64,000 bases of DNA from Streptomyces chumphonensis (GTDB lineage Bacteria; Actinomycetota; Actinomycetes; Streptomycetales; Streptomycetaceae), in NCBI RefSeq assembly GCF_014779715.1, contig NZ_JACXYU010000001.1, positions 248,001 to 312,000 of the forward strand, given 5' to 3'. The notes under the pieces are model-generated. The model made no database searches. It saw only the letters and a program-made list of their open reading frames with translations, and had not been told where the DNA came from. Positions 52,955 through 61,836 of this stretch are shown here, piece after piece; positions within the stretch are counted from its first letter, which is position 1, and every line of letters starts with the position of its first letter. Made by a program: the position numbers and the translations under genes.

Positions 52955-53662
52955 TCAGCCGATCGCGGCGCCCAGGAGCGACCCCAGGACATACGTGACC
53001 GCGGCGGCGGACCCTCCCAGGATGAACTGTCGGAGCCCGGTGTACCACCAGGGACGGACGGTGACCTTCGACACGGCCGCGCCGCACAGGAACAACCCGA
53101 CCAGGGCCAGCACCACGGCCGGCCACACCTGCGTCACGCCCAGCAGGTACGGCGCGACGGGCAGCAGCGCGCCCACCGCGAAGGCGCCGAACGAGGAGAA
53201 GGCGGCCACCAGGGGCGACGGCAGGCCCGTCGGGTCGACGCCGAGCTCGTCGCGGGCATGGATCTCCAGCGCCTGGTCGGGGTCGCGGGAGAGCTGCTCG
53301 GCCACCTCCTCCGCCAGCGGATCGGCGACCCCCCGGGCCCGGTAGCGTGCGGCCAGCTCCCGCCGCTCCCCCTCCGGGTCCTCGCGCAGCTCGCGCCGCT
53401 CCACGTCCAGCTCGGCCAGGACCAGCTCCCGCTGGGAGGCCACGGAGGTGTACTCGCCGGCGGCCATGGAGAAGGCACCGGCGGCCAGTCCGGCCAGGCC
53501 CGTCAGGACGATGGTCTGCGGAGCGACGGAACCGCCCGCCACGCCGGTGATCAGGGCGAGGTTGGAGACCATGCCGTCCATGGCGCCGAACACGGCCGGA
53601 CGCAGCCACCCGCCGTTGACGTCGCGGTGGGTGTGGACGCGGGGCCGCTCTCCTGGCAACAC
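52955..53662 (-). CDS. VIT1/CCC1-family iron/manganese transporter-like membrane protein
   Basis: The 235-residue protein has LRPAVFGAMDGMVSNLALITGVAGG, AGAFSMAAGEYTSVASQRE and about five hydrophobic helices with a charged cytoplasmic helix hairpin (about 80-130) between the second and third, the classical VIT layout. The family moves Fe2+ or Mn2+ across membranes. The start is a GTG at 53662. No iron box is visible upstream. The 298 nt between this gene and gltB hold the gltB promoter region and no gene. Confidence 0.87.
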   Translation of the reverse strand: MLPGERPRVHTHRDVNGGWLRPAVFGAMDGMVSNLALITGVAGGSVAPQTIVLTGLAGLAAGAFSMAAGEYTSVASQRELVLAELDVERRELREDPEGERRELAARYRARGVADPLAEEVAEQLSRDPDQALEIHARDELGVDPTGLPSPLVAAFSSFGAFAVGALLPVAPYLLGVTQVWPAVVLALVGLFLCGAAVSKVTVRPWWYTGLRQFILGGSAAAVTYVLGSLLGAAIG

Positions 53663-53737
53663 ACGTCCGACGGTAGGCGGCGACCGGGGCCACCGCCAGC
53701 AAGGCAGGCCGAACTGACCGGCCTCAGCGGTGCCCCG

Positions 53738-54766
53738 TCACGCCCGGCCGGAGGGCCCGGCCGCGTCGGACGCCGCGTCGGCCTCACGGCCCGGAACCGC
53801 GTCCTCGGAGGTCGCCCCCGAGGCGCCGTCCGCGGAAGCGCCCTTCCCGGAGCCGTCCTTCGCGGGGCCGTCCTTCGCGGGGCCGTCCTTCGCGGGGCCG
53901 TCCTTCGGGGTGTCCTCGGACAGCGTCTCGGCGTCGGAGGCGGGCCGCACCCCGTCCGGGTCGGGCTCGACGACGGCCTCGCGGCCCGGGCGACGCCGGG
54001 CGGAGACGACGATGAAGGCCACCGCGGCCAGGAACACCAGCAGGGAGGTCCAGTTGTTCAACCGCAGGCCGAAGATCTCGTGCGCCTCGTCGATGCGCAG
54101 GTACTCGATCCAGAACCGGCCCGCCGTGTACCCGGCGACGTAGAGCGCGAAGGCCCGGCCGTGGCCGAGGCGGAATCGGCGGTCGGCCCAGACGACGAGC
54201 GCGGCGACGCCCAGGCACCACAGCGACTCGTACAGGAACGTGGGGTGGAACGTGCCCTCGTGCGTGCCGTTGTCGATCTCCACGGCCCACGGGAGGTCCG
54301 TCGCCCGGCCGTAGAGCTCCTGGTTGAACCAGTTGCCCCAGCGGCCGATCGCCTGGGCGACGGCGAGCGCGGGGGCGACGGCGTCGGCGTAGGCGGGCAG
54401 CGGGATGCCCCGGCGCCGGCAGGCGATCCAGGCGCCGAGCGCGCCGAACGCGATGGCGCCCCAGATGCCGAGGCCGCCCTCCCAGATCTTCAGCGCGTCG
54501 ACGGGGTCGCGCCCCTCGGCGAAGTAGAGCTGGTAGTCGGTGACGACGTGGTACAGCCGCCCGCCGACGAGGCCGAACGGGACGGCCCACACCGCGACGT
54601 CGGCGACCGTGCCGGGACGGCCGCCGCGCGCCACCCAGCGTCGGCCACCGAGCCAGACGGCGACGAAGACGCCGAGGATGATGCACACGGCGTAGCCGCG
54701 CAGCGGGAACGGGCCGAGCTCGATCTCACCGCTCGACGGGCTGGGGATAGACGCGAGGATGTCCAT
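53738..54766 (-). CDS. lgt: Prolipoprotein diacylglyceryl transferase
   Basis: The 342-residue membrane protein has the Lgt signature GRWGNWFNQE at 141-150, the HPTFLYES motif and seven hydrophobic segments. It attaches diacylglycerol to the lipobox cysteine of prolipoproteins, so it matures the several lipoproteins encoded in this window. After the last helix the protein carries a Lys/Asp/Pro/Gly-rich tail of about 70 residues that is longer than in most Lgt proteins and contains a tandem repeat. Confidence 0.95.
   Translation of the reverse strand: MDILASIPSPSSGEIELGPFPLRGYAVCIILGVFVAVWLGGRRWVARGGRPGTVADVAVWAVPFGLVGGRLYHVVTDYQLYFAEGRDPVDALKIWEGGLGIWGAIAFGALGAWIACRRRGIPLPAYADAVAPALAVAQAIGRWGNWFNQELYGRATDLPWAVEIDNGTHEGTFHPTFLYESLWCLGVAALVVWADRRFRLGHGRAFALYVAGYTAGRFWIEYLRIDEAHEIFGLRLNNWTSLLVFLAAVAFIVVSARRRPGREAVVEPDPDGVRPASDAETLSEDTPKDGPAKDGPAKDGPAKDGSGKGASADGASGATSEDAVPGREADAASDAAGPSGRA
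53852..53910. repeat. 15-bp tandem repeat coding for the Lgt tail
   Basis: The unit GCCGTCCTTCGCGGG occurs at 53852, 53867 and 53882, with a fourth partial copy to 53910. On the coding strand it gives a repeating five-residue K-D-G-P-A. The copy number may vary between strains by slippage. Confidence 0.85.
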
Positions 54767-54786
54767 GGCCCTTCAGACGCTACCCT

Positions 54787-54822
54787 GCCGGGCCCGGGAG
54801 GCGGTAACCGCCCGGGCCCGGC
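54787..54822. terminator. Hairpin downstream of the DsbA-like gene
   Basis: A perfect 12-bp inverted repeat (54787-54798 with 54811-54822) surrounds a 12-nt loop, 9 nt past the DsbA-like stop and 20 nt before the lgt start. It can end the DsbA-like transcript. It may also fold into the lgt leader. Confidence 0.65.
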
Positions 54823-54831
54823 CCTCGTGCG

Positions 54832-55581
54832 TCACGCTGCGTCGGCCGCCGCCTTCTCGACCTTGACGCGCAGGCTCTCGGGGGTGAGCGGGTCGGTCGG
54901 GTCCCCGTAGAGGCTCTCGCCGTTCAGCAGGACGGTCGGGGTGGCGTTGTACTCGGAGGCGGTGAAGGCGTCGTTGGTGCGGGTCACCCGGGTGTCGTGG
55001 GTGCCGTTCTGGACGCAGGAGCGGAACTCGGGGCTGTCGAGGCCGGGGATCTCACCGGCGAGCTCGATGAGGCGGTCCTTGTCGGCGAAGGCGTCCTCCT
55101 GCTCCGGCGGCTGCTCGGCGTAGAGCAGGTCGTGGTAGGGGGTGAACAGTTCGGCGTCCTTGGCGCAGTGCGCCGCGTTGGCCGCGTACTTCGAGCCGTT
55201 CCCGCCCATGTTGCCGTCGATGATCGAGACCAGGTGGTACTCGACGCGGACCTTCCCCTCGTCGGTCAACTCGTGGACGGTGTCCTTGAAGGCCCGCTCG
55301 AACTGGGCGCAGCCCGGGCAGCGGAAGTCCTCGTAGATCGTGAGCGTGACGGGGGCCCTGTTCTTGCCCTCGGTGACGGGCGGCGCCGCCTTGCCGTCGC
55401 CCTTCTCCTGCGAGCCGCCGGCCGCCGCGTAGCCCACCACGCCGACGACGGCGAGCACGCCCACGGCGACGAGGCCGGCCTTCAGTCCGCGCCTGCGCTT
55501 GTGCGACGCCTGCTCCCGCTCGCGCTGCTCCCGCAGCCGCGCGACGGCGGGGCGGCTTCCCTCCTGGCTGCTGTGGCTCAT
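54832..55581 (-). CDS. Membrane-anchored DsbA-like thioredoxin-fold protein
   Basis: The 249-residue protein has an N-terminal cytoplasmic charged stretch, one membrane helix (about 33-54) and an extracytoplasmic thioredoxin-like domain with the active-site CPGC at 88-91 in YEDFRCPGCAQFERAF and the cis-Pro region NATPTVLLNGE. It belongs to the DsbA/MdbA-type oxidoreductases that form disulfides in exported proteins. It has two further cysteines (about 140 and 190). The start ATG is 42 codons inside a longer open frame. It is followed by lgt, another envelope-maturation gene. Confidence 0.88.
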   Translation of the reverse strand: MSHSSQEGSRPAVARLREQREREQASHKRRRGLKAGLVAVGVLAVVGVVGYAAAGGSQEKGDGKAAPPVTEGKNRAPVTLTIYEDFRCPGCAQFERAFKDTVHELTDEGKVRVEYHLVSIIDGNMGGNGSKYAANAAHCAKDAELFTPYHDLLYAEQPPEQEDAFADKDRLIELAGEIPGLDSPEFRSCVQNGTHDTRVTRTNDAFTASEYNATPTVLLNGESLYGDPTDPLTPESLRVKVEKAAADAA

Positions 55582-55821
55582 CACATCCGGGCCAACGACC
55601 GTCCCGGCGTTTCGCCCGCGCTCCGCGCCGCATTTCCCCCGAAGGGACGACGACCTCGGACGGCTTGACGACCGCTGGGCGTGGTTTCGGACCGGTCGTC
55701 GCACGGAGGTGTACCGCTTGTCGCGCGCCCGGAACGTTCACCGCACGTCCCGGAGTGCCGCTTCCCCCGCGCTGTGACGCTGCTTACCTTCCCCCCAGTT
55801 CCCCCTGCCGAGGAGGCGTTC

Positions 55822-56226
55822 ATGCCGACAGATCACCCACCGCACTCCCGCTCACCGGAGGAGGAGCGGGCGGAACGGACGGTGGCGATGCACACCGACG
55901 CGCGCTTCCTGGAGCTGAAGCGACGGCTGCTGGTCTTCGTCTTCCCGATGAGCGTCGCCTTCTTCGCCTGGTACCTGCTGTACGTGCTGATGTCCGCGTA
56001 CGCACGCGACCTCATGTCCACGGTGCTGTTCGGGACCGTCAACGTCGCGCTCGTCTTCGGCGTGCTCCAGTTCGTCAGCACCTTCGGCATCGCCGTCCTG
56101 TACTCCCGCTACGCAGGCCGGCGGCTCGACGCGCTCGCCGACTCCCTGCGCGAGGAACTGCACGGGCGGGAGCCCGCCGCGCACGCCGGCCGTACCGCCC
56201 CCCAGGATTCGGAGCGTTCCGCATGA
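55822..56226 (+). CDS. DUF485-family small membrane protein
   Basis: The 134-residue protein has two membrane helices (about 36-58 and 68-92) and the DUF485 pattern FLELKRRLLVFVFPMSVAFFAWYLLYVLMSAYA split over the first helix. Such proteins are encoded directly before acetate permeases and probably assist them. The ATG follows GAGGAGG. Its stop overlaps the permease start (ATGA). Confidence 0.88.
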   Translation: MPTDHPPHSRSPEEERAERTVAMHTDARFLELKRRLLVFVFPMSVAFFAWYLLYVLMSAYARDLMSTVLFGTVNVALVFGVLQFVSTFGIAVLYSRYAGRRLDALADSLREELHGREPAAHAGRTAPQDSERSA

Positions 56227-57899
56227 TGTTCGCCGCTGAGACCAGCGATTCCAGCCGCGCCATCACGCTGCTGCTGTTCGTGTCGATGATCGCGGTGACC
56301 CTGGTCATCACGGTCCGGGCCAGCCGCCAGACGAAGTCGGCCGCCGACTTCCACTCCGGCGGGCGCGGCTTCACCGGGCTGCAGAACGGCTTCGCGATCG
56401 GCAGCGACTACATGTCCGCCGCCTCCTTCCTCGGTATCGCGGGGATGATCGCGCTGTTCGGCTACGACGGCTTCCTCTACTCGATCGGCTTCCTCGTCGC
56501 CTGGCTCGTCGCCCTGCTCCTGGTCGCCGAACTGCTGCGCAACTCCGGTCGCTTCACGATGGCCGACGTGCTGTCCTACCGCATGAGGCAGCGGCCCGTC
56601 CGGACCGCCGCCGCCGTCTCCACCCTCACCGTCTCGGTCTTCTACCTGCTCGCGCAGATGGTCGGCGCCGGCGCGCTGATCGCCCTGCTGCTCGGCATCG
56701 CCCCCGGTGAGACGTACCTCGGCATGGACGCGGACACCGCCAAGATCGCCGGGATCGTCGTCGTCGGCATCCTCATGATCGTCTACGTCACCTTCGGCGG
56801 GATGAAGGACACCACCTGGGTGCAGATCATCAAGGCCGGGATGCTGATGGGCGGCGCCTTCCTGCTGACGGTGATGGTGCTGGGCGTCTACGGCTTCGAC
56901 CTCGGCGCCCTGATGAACGACGCGGCCGGTGCGAGCGGGGCCGGACAGTCCTTCCTCGAACCCGGGCTGCGCTTCGGCACGGAGGTCCCGGGCGACGCGC
57001 TCCAGACGCTGTGGAACAAGCTGGACATGATCAGCCTGGGCCTCGCCCTGGTGCTCGGCACCGCCGGGCTGCCGCACATCCTGATCCGCTTCTACACGGT
57101 CCCCGACTCCAAGACGGCGCGGAAGTCGGTGAACTGGGGCATCGGCCTCATCGGCACCTTCTACCTGATGACCCTGGTCCTGGGCTTCGGCGCGGCGGCC
57201 CTGGTGGGCAAGGAGGCCATCACCGCCCAGGACGCGGCGGGGAACACGGCCGCTCCGCAGCTCGCCGAGGCGGCGGGCGAGCACTTCGGCGGTTCGGGGC
57301 TGGCCGCCGTGATGCTGGCGATCATCGCGGCCGTCGCGTTCGCGGCGATCCTCTCCACCGTGGCGGGGCTGACCATCGCGTCGTCCTCCTCCCTGGCCCA
57401 CGACTTCTACAACAGCGTGCTGCGCGGCGGTAGGGCGACCGAGCAGGACGAGGTGCGGGTCGCCCGGATGTCGGCGTTCGGCGTGGGAGCGGTGGCCATC
57501 GTGCTGGCGATCTTCGCGCAGAGCCTCAACGTCGCCTTCCTCGTGGCCCTGGCCTTCGCCATCGCCGCCTCGGCGAACCTGCCGACCCTGCTGCTGAGCC
57601 TGTTCTGGAAGCGCTTCAACACCCAGGGCGCGGTGGCCGGCATCTACGGCGGTCTGATCAGCGCGGTGGGACTGGTGATCTTCTCCCCCGTGGTGTCGGG
57701 CTCGGAGAAGGCACTCGTCACCGGCGCCGACTTCTCCTGGTTCCCGCTGGCCAACCCGGGCCTGGTGTCGATCCCGCTCGGCCTGCTGTGCGCGGTGGTC
57801 GGGACGCTCCTCTCCGACGAGCGCGACCCCCGGCGGTTCGCGGAGCTCCAGGTCCGCGCCCTGACCGGGGCCGGCGCCGAACCGGCGGGCGACCACTGA
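56223..57899 (+). CDS. actP: Cation/acetate symporter (SSS family, ActP-like)
   Basis: The 558-residue protein has thirteen or so membrane helices and the SSS/ActP landmarks GLQNGFAIGSDYMSAASFLG, QMVGAGALIALLLG, VTFGGMKDTTWVQIIKAG and LSTVAGLTIASSSSLAHD. ActP imports acetate and related short monocarboxylates with sodium or protons. The DUF485 gene upstream with an overlapping codon is the normal arrangement. It converges on the second symporter gene at 57989. Confidence 0.93.
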   Translation: MMFAAETSDSSRAITLLLFVSMIAVTLVITVRASRQTKSAADFHSGGRGFTGLQNGFAIGSDYMSAASFLGIAGMIALFGYDGFLYSIGFLVAWLVALLLVAELLRNSGRFTMADVLSYRMRQRPVRTAAAVSTLTVSVFYLLAQMVGAGALIALLLGIAPGETYLGMDADTAKIAGIVVVGILMIVYVTFGGMKDTTWVQIIKAGMLMGGAFLLTVMVLGVYGFDLGALMNDAAGASGAGQSFLEPGLRFGTEVPGDALQTLWNKLDMISLGLALVLGTAGLPHILIRFYTVPDSKTARKSVNWGIGLIGTFYLMTLVLGFGAAALVGKEAITAQDAAGNTAAPQLAEAAGEHFGGSGLAAVMLAIIAAVAFAAILSTVAGLTIASSSSLAHDFYNSVLRGGRATEQDEVRVARMSAFGVGAVAIVLAIFAQSLNVAFLVALAFAIAASANLPTLLLSLFWKRFNTQGAVAGIYGGLISAVGLVIFSPVVSGSEKALVTGADFSWFPLANPGLVSIPLGLLCAVVGTLLSDERDPRRFAELQVRALTGAGAEPAGDH

Positions 57900-57918
57900 C
57901 GCGCACCCGCCCGCGACC

Positions 57919-57956
57919 GCGGTGCCCCGGCCGACCGGCGTCGGCCGGGGCACCGC
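57919..57956. terminator. Strong bidirectional terminator between two symporter genes
   Basis: A perfect 17-bp inverted repeat (57919-57935 with 57940-57956) closes a 4-nt loop midway between convergent stop codons. This is one of the most stable hairpins in the window and needs no T-tract to block both directions. Confidence 0.85.
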
Positions 57957-57988
57957 CGCGTGCCGCGCACGGCGGCGGGCGGCGGACG

Positions 57989-59452
57989 TCAGGGGGCGTG
58001 GAGGCGGAGGACGGCACGGGTGGCGCCCTCGGGGGGTGAGCCCCAGCGCAGGGAGACGCCGACCATCGTGGCGAACGCCAGGGGGACCGTCCACGCCGCG
58101 GGCTGGGCGAGCAGGACCGTCAGCAGGCCGGAGGCGTACGTGCCGGCCACCGAGGCGAGCGCGGCGCCCGTCGCCGAGACGCCGCCGACGACCAGGCCGC
58201 AGACCGCGCCCGGCAGGGTGAGGCGGGGCCACCAGATGCCGAGGACCAGCAGCGGGCAGAAGGTCGAGGCGGCGACCGCGAAGGCCCAGCCCACCATCAC
58301 GTTGATGTCCACGTGCGCGGCGGGCAGGGACAGCAGCACCGCGACGAACGCACCGGCGGCCACGGCCAGCCGGAGCCGGGAGAGGCCGCTGCCGAACAGG
58401 TCGTGGGAGAGGCCGCCCGCCAGGGCGAGCAGCAGCCCCGAGGACGTGGAGAGGAAGGCGGCGAAGGCGCCGGCGGCCACGAGGGCCGTGAGCAGGCCGC
58501 CGAGGGTGCCGGGGGCGACCTCGCCGGGCAGGACGACGGCGACGGTGTCCGTGGCGCCCTGGTGCACGAGGTGCGGCGTCAGGACGCGGCCGAACAGGCC
58601 GTAGACCACGGGGAAGAGGTAGAAGACGCCGAGCAGGGCGATCACCATGACGGCCACGCGGCGCGCGGCCCGCGCGCTGGCGCTGGTGTGGAATCGCATG
58701 ACGACGTGCGGCAGCCCGACCGCGCCCAGCGTGGTGGCCAGCAGGACGGACCAGGTGCTGAGCAGCGGGTACCCGGCGTCCCCGATGTCGAGCAGCGGCC
58801 GGCTCCAGCCGTCGGGGACGGTGACCGGTTCCAGCGCCCGCGCGCGGGTCTCCGCTCCGGCCCGCACGACGAGGAAGACGGCGGGCACGGCGATGAAGGC
58901 GAGCTTCACGAGGTAGTGGAACGCCTGCACGTACGTCGCCGACCGCATCCCGCCCATCGCGATCGAGCCGCTGACGACGAGGCCGGCCAGCACCACGCCC
59001 ACCCAGTACGGCGTGCCGCTGACCAGCTGGAGCACCACGCCCGCGCCCTTGAACTGCGGTACCAGGTAGAGCCACATGATGACGAGCACGACGAGCCCGC
59101 ACAGCCGCCGCACACCGGTGGAGGCGAGCCGGTACTCGGCGAAGTCGGGGACGGTGAAGGCGCCCGAGCGGCGCATGGGACCGGCCACCAGCGCGGCCAC
59201 GGCCACGTACCCGGCGGTGAAGCCGACGGCGTACCACATGGTGCCGATGCCGTCCTTGAGGAGCAGCCCGGCCAGACCCAGGACGGAGGCGGCGGAGACG
59301 TACTCCCCCGCGATGGCCATGGCGTTCCAGCCGCCGCCGACCCGGCGGGAGGCGACGAGGAAGTCGGGAGTGGTGCGCGCCGCCCGCACGCCGTACACGC
59401 CGATGGCCAGGCTGGCGGCGATGAGGAAGCCGATGGCCAGCAGGCCGGTCAC
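57989..59452 (-). CDS. Sodium/solute symporter (SSS family)
   Basis: The 487-residue protein has the family segments GEYVSAASVLGLAGLLLKDG, LVPQFKGAGVVLQLV, YVQAFHYLVKLAFI and AFLSTSSGLLLALAGGLSHD, with about thirteen helices. It is a second paralogue of the acetate/pyruvate type, distinct from the ActP-like protein it faces. The start is a GTG at 59452, 25 nt after the small membrane gene. It is the last gene of a four-gene unit starting with a LytS-like kinase, which suggests that the kinase senses its substrate. The substrate may be pyruvate, lactate or acetate. Confidence 0.9.
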   Translation of the reverse strand: MTGLLAIGFLIAASLAIGVYGVRAARTTPDFLVASRRVGGGWNAMAIAGEYVSAASVLGLAGLLLKDGIGTMWYAVGFTAGYVAVAALVAGPMRRSGAFTVPDFAEYRLASTGVRRLCGLVVLVIMWLYLVPQFKGAGVVLQLVSGTPYWVGVVLAGLVVSGSIAMGGMRSATYVQAFHYLVKLAFIAVPAVFLVVRAGAETRARALEPVTVPDGWSRPLLDIGDAGYPLLSTWSVLLATTLGAVGLPHVVMRFHTSASARAARRVAVMVIALLGVFYLFPVVYGLFGRVLTPHLVHQGATDTVAVVLPGEVAPGTLGGLLTALVAAGAFAAFLSTSSGLLLALAGGLSHDLFGSGLSRLRLAVAAGAFVAVLLSLPAAHVDINVMVGWAFAVAASTFCPLLVLGIWWPRLTLPGAVCGLVVGGVSATGAALASVAGTYASGLLTVLLAQPAAWTVPLAFATMVGVSLRWGSPPEGATRAVLRLHAP

Positions 59453-59477
59453 GCGGGCCCGTCCGGCGTCGTGCGGG

Positions 59478-59888
59478 TCACCGGCGGCCGTCCCGGGCGG
59501 GGCGGCCCGGACCGTCCCCGGTAGGTGCGGACGGGGGCCGCAGGCGGTCCTCCGTGCGCTCGGCGGCCCGCACGTGCCACGCCGCGATGAGCAGCAGGAG
59601 CGGATAGGTGGCGGTGGCGAGGACCAGCCAGGACAGGGGGACGCCGCCGACCGTCAGCCGGTCCAGGACCGGGAGCGCGGCGATGAGGCCGCTGGTGCCG
59701 AACAGGACGAGGGCGAGCAGGGCGACGGTGCGCACGGCGGCGCGGCGCTGGGCGACGAAGACGCGGCGGGCCAGTGCGGGGTCGGCGGGGCCGGGCAGCG
59801 GCAGCGGCCGCCGGACGCCGCGCACGCCGCGGGCCAGGGCGATGCGGGTCTGCGGGCTGCTGACCCGCACCCGCCGGGTGCCGGTCAC
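59478..59888 (-). CDS. Small two-helix membrane protein, symporter partner
   Basis: The 136-residue protein has two hydrophobic helices (about 44-65 and 76-98), flanked by basic segments, and a Pro/Arg-rich tail. It is similar in layout to DUF485 proteins and, like them, directly precedes a symporter gene. The GTG start overlaps the response-regulator stop (GTGA). The sequence itself is weakly conserved, so the partner role rests on context. Confidence 0.75.
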   Translation of the reverse strand: MTGTRRVRVSSPQTRIALARGVRGVRRPLPLPGPADPALARRVFVAQRRAAVRTVALLALVLFGTSGLIAALPVLDRLTVGGVPLSWLVLATATYPLLLLIAAWHVRAAERTEDRLRPPSAPTGDGPGRPARDGRR

Positions 59889-60643
59889 CGCGCGGCCCGG
59901 CCCAGCCGCCCGCTGCGGGCGGCCTCGATGAGCTGCTCCTTCAGACCGCGTGCGTGGCGGCGGCTGACCGGCACGTCCCCGGCCGGGGTGGCGGCCACCA
60001 GCCCGGCGGAGCTGGTGACGCGCAGGTCGTGCACCCAGCCCACGGCCACGAGGTAGCCGCGGTGCACGCGGACGAACCCGGCGGGCGCCCACACCTCCTC
60101 CAGGTAGGAGAGGGAGAGCCGGATGAGGTGGGTGCCGTCGGCGGTGTGCAGCCGCACGTAGTCGCCGTGCGCCTCGGCGAACTGGATGTCGTCCCGCCGC
60201 ACGAAGACGGTGCGCCGGCTGTGCTCGATCTGCACGACGGCCAGCTCGTCGGCGGGCGGGGCGCCCTCGGCGGAGGCGCGCCGGAGCCGGACGATGCGCG
60301 CGACAGAGTCGGCGAGCCGCTCGGGCCGGACGGGTTTGAGCAGGTAGTCCACGGCGCCGATGCCGAACGCCTCGATGGCGTGCGACTCGGAGGCGGTGAC
60401 GAAGACGATCGCGGGCGGCCGCGAGAGCATGCTGATCACGCGGGCGACCGCCATGCCGTCCAGGCCGGGCATGGAGATGTCGAGGAAGACGGCGTCGAAG
60501 GCGACGCCGCCCAGCAGCCGGACGGCCGCCTCGCCGCTGTCCGCCGCCAGGACGTCGGCGACCTCGGGCATCTCGGCGAGGAAGGCGCCGAGCTCCTCGC
60601 GGGTGGACGGCTCGTCCTCGACGACCAGGACCTGCAACGTCAC
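59885..60643 (-). CDS. LytTR-family response regulator
   Basis: The 252-residue protein has a receiver domain with phospho-acceptor Asp55 (AVFLDISMPGLDG) and a C-terminal LytTR DNA-binding domain (about 145-250, DIQFAEAHGDYVRLHT, FVRVHRGYLVAVGWV, VPVSRRHARGLKEQL). It acts with the kinase encoded just upstream; the GTG start overlaps the kinase stop (GTGA). Regulators of this BtsR/YpdB-like type control uptake genes for small carboxylates, in keeping with the symporter genes downstream. Confidence 0.92.
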   Translation of the reverse strand: MTLQVLVVEDEPSTREELGAFLAEMPEVADVLAADSGEAAVRLLGGVAFDAVFLDISMPGLDGMAVARVISMLSRPPAIVFVTASESHAIEAFGIGAVDYLLKPVRPERLADSVARIVRLRRASAEGAPPADELAVVQIEHSRRTVFVRRDDIQFAEAHGDYVRLHTADGTHLIRLSLSYLEEVWAPAGFVRVHRGYLVAVGWVHDLRVTSSAGLVAATPAGDVPVSRRHARGLKEQLIEAARSGRLGRAAR

Positions 60644-61725
60644 TCCGCCACCACTCCTCGCATGAAGCGCGGCACCCGGATGATCACCTTGGTACCGCTG
60701 TCGGGCGCGGTCTCGATGAGGAGTCCGTGCTCCGGTCCGTACACGGCACGCAGCCGCTGGTCGACGTTGGCGAGGCCGACGCCCCGGGCGGGCGGGCCGC
60801 CGCCGGCCAGGACGGCCCGCGCGAGGGCCGGGTCCATGCCGACGCCGTCGTCCTCGACCTCGATGACCACGAAGGGGCCCTCGCCGACGCCGGAGACGCT
60901 GATGTGGCCGCGTCCGGCCTTGCGCTCCAGTCCGTGCCGGACGGCATTCTCCACGATCGGCTGCACGACCAGGAAGGGGACGGCGACGGGCAGGATCTCC
61001 GGCGCCATGCGCACGGTGATGTCGAGGCGGTCGTCGAAGCGGGCGCGCTGGAGTTCCAGGTAGGTCTGGGTGGCCTGGAGTTCCTCGGCGACCGTGGCGT
61101 AGTCGCCCTGGGTGGAGAAGGAGTACCTCAGGTAGTCGGCGAAGTCGGTGAGCAGGCCCCGGGCGCGCGCGGGGTCGCTGCGGATGTGCGCGGCGATGAC
61201 GGCCAGCGCGTTGTGCAGGAAGTGCGGGGATATCTGCGCCCGCAGGGTGCGCAGGTCGGCCGCGGCGATGCGGACGCGCGCGGTGCGCAGCCCGGCGTGG
61301 TCGAGGTGTTCCGCGACGAGCCGGGCGACCTCGCCGAGGTCCTCCTCGCCCAGGTCGCCCGCCGCGACGAGGCAGCCGGAGAGGTCCCCGGCGACGATGA
61401 GGGGCGCCGCGCACAGCGGCGGGCGGCGCAGGGCGGTGCCGTGCTCGTACACCTCGGCGAGGAGCGCGTCGGTGTCGCTGCCGGCGGGCAGGGTGCCGTG
61501 CCGGGCGACGGGGCCGTCCAGGTCGGCCAGGAGGACGGCGTCCGCGCGCAGGAGCCGCCGGATGCGGCGGGCGGCCGGTGCCCCGCCCGCCCGCAGCCCG
61601 GCCCGCAGGTCGGTGCCGAGCAGCCGGGCCTCGCGCAGGGCGCCGATCGTCACCGGCAGTTCCGAGCCCGCGCGGCGGCGCTGCCGGCGGCGGTACCAGG
61701 GCGGGGGTGACGTGCTCGTTTCCAC
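60640..61725 (-). CDS. LytS-like sensor histidine kinase (cytoplasmic, GAF-containing)
   Basis: The 361-residue protein has no membrane helices. A GAF-like domain (about 45-150) precedes the His_kinase domain with the phosphorylated His168 in LRAQISPHFLHNAL and a GHKL ATPase domain (VVQPIVENAVRHGLE, EDDGVGMDP, GVGLANVDQRLRAVYG). LytS/BtsS kinases usually have membrane sensor domains; here sensing should be cytoplasmic. The GTG start at 61725 heads the unit kinase-regulator-small protein-symporter. Confidence 0.9.
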   Translation of the reverse strand: METSTSPPPWYRRRQRRRAGSELPVTIGALREARLLGTDLRAGLRAGGAPAARRIRRLLRADAVLLADLDGPVARHGTLPAGSDTDALLAEVYEHGTALRRPPLCAAPLIVAGDLSGCLVAAGDLGEEDLGEVARLVAEHLDHAGLRTARVRIAAADLRTLRAQISPHFLHNALAVIAAHIRSDPARARGLLTDFADYLRYSFSTQGDYATVAEELQATQTYLELQRARFDDRLDITVRMAPEILPVAVPFLVVQPIVENAVRHGLERKAGRGHISVSGVGEGPFVVIEVEDDGVGMDPALARAVLAGGGPPARGVGLANVDQRLRAVYGPEHGLLIETAPDSGTKVIIRVPRFMRGVVAE

Positions 61726-61836
61726 GGGCCGACGCTACTCGGTGCCGGGGCGCACGTCACGGCCCCGGCACCACCGGCTCCGGGCCGAAGGGCGGCGGTG
61801 CACGACCGCCGCTCTCGGCCCGGGCCGGCGTCGACG

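Noticed and set aside
56109-59237. A 1042-codon minus-strand open frame
   Set aside because: It runs antisense to actP and out of frame with the second symporter; composition is arginine/glycine-rich and no family is seen.
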